Part shown: piece after piece, positions 61,223 to 64,000 of the stretch
Layout of the letters: each line of letters opens with the position of its first letter
Position numbering within the stretch: the first letter of the stretch is position 1
Source of the DNA: PALSA-612 sp963791225
GTDB lineage: Bacteria; Actinomycetota; Thermoleophilia; Gaiellales; Gaiellaceae
Assembly: GCA_963791225.1 (NCBI GenBank)
Contig: CAWBRV010000004.1
Location: 62,001-126,000 of the forward strand
Reading direction: 5' to 3'
Length of the DNA stretch: 64,000 nt
Program-made: the position numbers and the translations under genes
Notes under the pieces: generated by a model
Databases searched by the model: none
What the model was told of the DNA's origin: nothing
What the model saw: the letters and a program-made list of their open reading frames with translations, nothing else

Positions 61223-61780
61223 ATGCCGACCGGAATCGCCAACCAAGCCTCTCCCGCCGAGAATCGGGCCTCCGATCTCTACAGCCGCTACCGGATTCAG
61301 GTCTACCGGTACTGCCGTGGGCAGCTCCGTTCGCACGACGAGGCGGAAGACGCCGTCCAGGCGACGTTCCTGCGGGTGTTCACGGCGCTCCGACAGGGGA
61401 TCACGCCGGAGTGCGAGACGGCCTGGCTGTACAAGATCGCGCACAACGTGTGCCTGTCGCGCCGTCTTGGATCGGCGCGACGCGCGCGTGTCGAGCGTCC
61501 GCACGACCTCGGGAGCCTGGAGGATCGCATCGCCGCTCCCGAGCGAGAGCGCCGCGAGGAGGTCGGGGCGTTGAACGATGCGTTGGCCGACATGCCAGAG
61601 AAGTTGCGGCGGGTGATCCTTCTCCGCGAGTGGCAGGGCCTCTCCTATGTCGAGATCGCAGAGGCGCTGGGCGTGTCGGTCTCGGCGGTCGAGACGTTGA
61701 TCTTCCGCGGCCGCCGTCACCTGGCGAATGCGCTCAGCCGAGCGCTCGAGCCGGAGCCCGGGCTCGCTGCCGCTGCCTAG
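61223..61780 (+). CDS. ECF-type RNA polymerase sigma factor
   Basis: Sigma factor of 185 residues. Region 2 covers about 18-95 (LYSRYRIQVYRYCRGQLRSH, DEAEDAVQATFLRVFTAL, AWLYKIAHNVCLSRRLGSAR) and region 4 about 118-175 (ADMPEKLRRVILLREWQGLS, YVEIAEALGVSVSAVETLIF). The alanine-rich C-terminus carries no extra domain. No anti-sigma gene is adjacent; the zf-HC2 protein at 47.8 kb is an unlinked candidate. The ATG is preceded by AGGGGTG and by a strong, repeat-controlled promoter. Its TAG stop lies in the first unit of a 15-bp tandem duplication. Confidence 0.92.
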   Translation: MPTGIANQASPAENRASDLYSRYRIQVYRYCRGQLRSHDEAEDAVQATFLRVFTALRQGITPECETAWLYKIAHNVCLSRRLGSARRARVERPHDLGSLEDRIAAPERERREEVGALNDALADMPEKLRRVILLREWQGLSYVEIAEALGVSVSAVETLIFRGRRHLANALSRALEPEPGLAAAA

Positions 61781-61806
61781 CTGGGCGGCTTCTAGCTGGG
61801 CGGCTT
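61777..61806. repeat. 15-bp tandem duplication at two convergent stop codons
   Basis: CTAGCTGGGCGGCTT occurs twice in perfect tandem (61777-61791 and 61792-61806). The palindromic CTAG of the first unit gives the sigma gene its TAG stop; that of the second gives the stop of the convergent BNR protein gene. Confidence 0.9.
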
Positions 61807-64000
61807 GCCCTCGTACCCGCGTGCGACGTCGATCAGGTCGAACGGGATCCCGCCGATCCCGGGTGCCACCCATGGATCGGTGTTCGCAGGCTGCGGGAGC
61901 GTCATCGTGCTCGCCGTGACGCTGTACAGCCTGGAGCTGAACGGCGCCACAGCCAGGTCGAGGCCGATCTGCGCGAGCGGGACGTCGATCGTCACCGTGC
62001 CGCCCTGCCCGTTCACGATCGCGCACGCACCGGGTGCGGTCAGCTCGGAGATCCCGGGGTAGGTGAGCAGCAGGCCGCCCGCGTTCTGCTGGACGGCATC
62101 CTGGCCGACCCAGCAATGGAAGAGCCCGTCGCCGTTCTGCGCGCCGTTCCACTCGGCGTAGACGTCGAAGTTCAGCCCTCCGTTGGCGCAGGACGGGGCC
62201 GTCGACGTGCAATTCGCGGCGGCGGGGACGAACCATTGCGTCAGCCAGACGAGATCGGTGTCGGCGTCCGGCGACGCCGGCGCGTTCGTGGTCAGGTTCG
62301 CGAGCTTCGTCTTCACGCGCAGGCACGGTGTGCCCGCCGGGTGGCAAGTGGCCGCCTTGGGCCAGCTCAGCGACGACGCCAGGATGTCCAGGTTGGGCAT
62401 GTTCGCGCTCGACTGGCCGAGCGCCTCGTACTTCGCGTCGCCGGACGGATCGCTGACGGAGTTCAGCTGGATCGGATCGCCGCCGGGCGACCGTCCCTTG
62501 ATCACGCCGATGCCGCCGATCTGGCGGACGTACATCGCGTGCGTCGCGAAATCAGGAGCGGCGCCGTTCGTCGCGTCTGCGTACGAGATCTGCGCCTCGC
62601 CGCTCGAGCCGATGCGCAGCTGGAAGAAGTCGCCGAGCGTGCGGTTCGTCTTGAGCTGGTTCCCGGGCGCGCCGCCGCACTGGTTGCCCATGACGGTCTG
62701 GATGCTCCCGTGCTTGATCGGGTGCTCGCTCGCGACGGCCGGCGTCGTGAAGGTCACGCTGGGCGCGTGGCCGTTCAGCGTCTGCGTCACGTACAGGCTC
62801 CAGGCGCCGGGAACCGCGTCTGGGCCCCCGTTCGGGCACGCGTCCGGGCCCCCGTTCGCCAGGTCGACGTGTGCGGCCGTGCCGTACCAGGCGACGTCGA
62901 CGCGCCCGTCGTCTCCGGCCGCAACCCACGCGTACACGTTGTTCGCGAGGCCCGTGGGGATCGCGATCGGGGTCGACCAGTGATTCCCCTCGTCCGTCGA
63001 GTACGAATACTCGAGTGCGCTGTCGCCGGCCTTGCCGCCCGTCATCGGCGCCCGCTCCCAGACGGCGTAGAGGTTGCCGGCATGGTCGATCGCGAGTGAC
63101 GGGAAGTTCGCGCCCGTGCGCACCGCGGTGGGATCGCCGAGGTTCGCCACGGGCAGGTCGACGCAGTTCAGCCCGCTCGGATCGCTGACGTTCGCGAGCG
63201 GCGCGCCGAAGGCGACCGGGAAGCAGCGCGCGATCAGGATCCTGCTGAGGCTGCCGTCGTCGTGGATCACGTAGACGTGCTTGACGGCTGTCGCGAGCGT
63301 CGTCGGCTGGCCCGCCACGATCTGGCCGGTCGTGGTCGCGATGGGGCTGACCTCGTCGTTGCCCATGATCCCCTCGTCGCAGGTTCCGGGCTGGGTGATG
63401 TGGTTGGGCGGACCGAACGCGATCCCGGCCGTGGCGGCCGCGCCCACCGGCGATCGGTACATCACGAGGGTGTTGTTCGACACCGTGCTTCCGCACTGGA
63501 CGGCGCCGTTTCCGACCTCGTCGTTCGTCAGGTAGACGGAGCCGCCGGCGAGGGGATCGCCGTCCAGCGCGTACCACTGCCGATCGACACCCGCGTCCGG
63601 GACGCCGGTGTTGTTGCACGTGAACGTCTTCCCGCCGTCGTCGGAGCGGGCCGTCGAGAAGTTGGCGAGCGAGAGGTCGTTGAAGTAGAGACGCTTCTTC
63701 GAGTCGACCGCGAGCTCTGTGTCGCCGCCGCCGGCGCACGGCGTCACCTTCCCGTTCAGCGGCGCCGCCGAGGGCACCCACTTGAAGGTCTTGCCGCTGT
63801 CGAGCGAGCGCCAGATCCAGCTCGTGTCGGCGCCGCCGGTCCCGGGCACGCTCTCGTAGACGCGCGTGGGATCGCTCGGATCGAGCCGGAGATCGGCCTC
63901 GAAGCCGAAGCCGCCGATGCCTGCGATCGTCGGCTGGCCGAAGGTGGGGAGGCCGCCGGAGCGCTCGGCACCGACCGAGGCCGGGGTGCCCGCCCGGAAG
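61792..64000 (-). CDS. Large secreted BNR/sialidase-like protein, 5-prime end outside the window
   Basis: C-terminal 735 residues of a protein that continues past the window edge. Repeated Asp-box motifs of BNR/sialidase propellers are visible: RSLDSGKTFKW, RSDDGGKTFTC and STDEGNHWSTP, in a beta-rich sequence with many Gly, Asn and Asp. The last 180 residues (after YEALGQSSANMPNLDILASS) form a separate beta-rich domain with several cysteines (ATCHPAGTPC, NCTSTAPSC, FHCWV). The protein is probably exported and may bind or cut glycans; catalytic sialidase residues cannot be confirmed. Convergent with the sigma gene, 11 bases apart. Confidence 0.8.
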   Translation of the reverse strand, partial: FRAGTPASVGAERSGGLPTFGQPTIAGIGGFGFEADLRLDPSDPTRVYESVPGTGGADTSWIWRSLDSGKTFKWVPSAAPLNGKVTPCAGGGDTELAVDSKKRLYFNDLSLANFSTARSDDGGKTFTCNNTGVPDAGVDRQWYALDGDPLAGGSVYLTNDEVGNGAVQCGSTVSNNTLVMYRSPVGAAATAGIAFGPPNHITQPGTCDEGIMGNDEVSPIATTTGQIVAGQPTTLATAVKHVYVIHDDGSLSRILIARCFPVAFGAPLANVSDPSGLNCVDLPVANLGDPTAVRTGANFPSLAIDHAGNLYAVWERAPMTGGKAGDSALEYSYSTDEGNHWSTPIAIPTGLANNVYAWVAAGDDGRVDVAWYGTAAHVDLANGGPDACPNGGPDAVPGAWSLYVTQTLNGHAPSVTFTTPAVASEHPIKHGSIQTVMGNQCGGAPGNQLKTNRTLGDFFQLRIGSSGEAQISYADATNGAAPDFATHAMYVRQIGGIGVIKGRSPGGDPIQLNSVSDPSGDAKYEALGQSSANMPNLDILASSLSWPKAATCHPAGTPCLRVKTKLANLTTNAPASPDADTDLVWLTQWFVPAAANCTSTAPSCANGGLNFDVYAEWNGAQNGDGLFHCWVGQDAVQQNAGGLLLTYPGISELTAPGACAIVNGQGGTVTIDVPLAQIGLDLAVAPFSSRLYSVTASTMTLPQPANTDPWVAPGIGGIPFDLIDVARGYEGKPPS

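Overview
The window is a very GC-rich, gene-dense bacterial chromosome segment that most resembles an actinobacterium, possibly of the Thermoleophilia (Gaiella/Solirubrobacter-like). The evidence is the many GTG starts, the actinobacterial families (CU044_5270-type sigma partner, LytR-CpsA-Psr protein, PASTA protein) and a metabolism built on beta-oxidation plus a B12-dependent methylmalonyl-CoA mutase. The taxonomic placement is inference. I see no tRNA, rRNA, CRISPR array, insertion sequence or prophage, and no gene-free stretch reaches 300 bases.

Layout. 1-6.2 kb: a primary-type sigma factor with a terminator, a heterodimeric ABC exporter, and a Ser/Thr kinase fused to a DUF2127-like membrane domain. 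6.3-26 kb: fatty-acid and propionate metabolism (thiolase, 3-hydroxyacyl-CoA dehydrogenase, acyl-CoA dehydrogenase, enoyl-CoA hydratase, ETF beta/alpha and ETF:quinone oxidoreductase). With these lie a split methylmalonyl-CoA mutase and the PduO-type adenosyltransferase that makes its cofactor. Interspersed are two acetyltransferases, a flippase-like protein, an MBL-fold hydrolase, an ECF sigma with its partner, a uridine-kinase-like protein, an M23 peptidase, a PASTA protein and a threonine dehydratase. 24.9-35.6 kb: translation and housekeeping (rpmE, DUF1385, prfA, prmC, tsaC-like, glyA, upp, a WecA-like transferase), interrupted by a giant adenylate cyclase-AAA-TPR protein on the other strand and an OsmC protein. 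35.7-50.4 kb: the F-type ATP synthase locus (two AtpI/AtpZ-like proteins, atpBEFH, atpA, atpG). It is then interrupted by about 7 kb carrying a dipeptide/oligopeptide ABC importer and two small membrane proteins, before atpD and atpC. 50.4-61 kb: metH behind a structured leader, a secreted protein, an LCP protein, a sugar-nucleotide trio (UDP-glucose dehydrogenase, nucleotidyltransferase, cupin), and a MerR regulator with S-adenosylhomocysteinase, which shares the methionine cycle with metH. 61.1-64 kb: a second ECF sigma behind tandem operator-like repeats, and the 3-prime part of a large BNR/sialidase-like secreted protein.

Three features tie the window together. First, at least 17 genes have a TAnnnT -10 box ending only 6-9 bases before the start codon, which implies widespread leaderless transcription. 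Second, in three places such a promoter serves a very short ORF whose stop overlaps (GTGA) an in-frame start of a membrane-transport gene. Third, metH has a compact leader that I can fold by eye into a three-way junction with a kissing loop and an alternative helix that would hide the ribosome-binding site. It does not match a riboswitch class I recognise and is the best candidate here for something undescribed.
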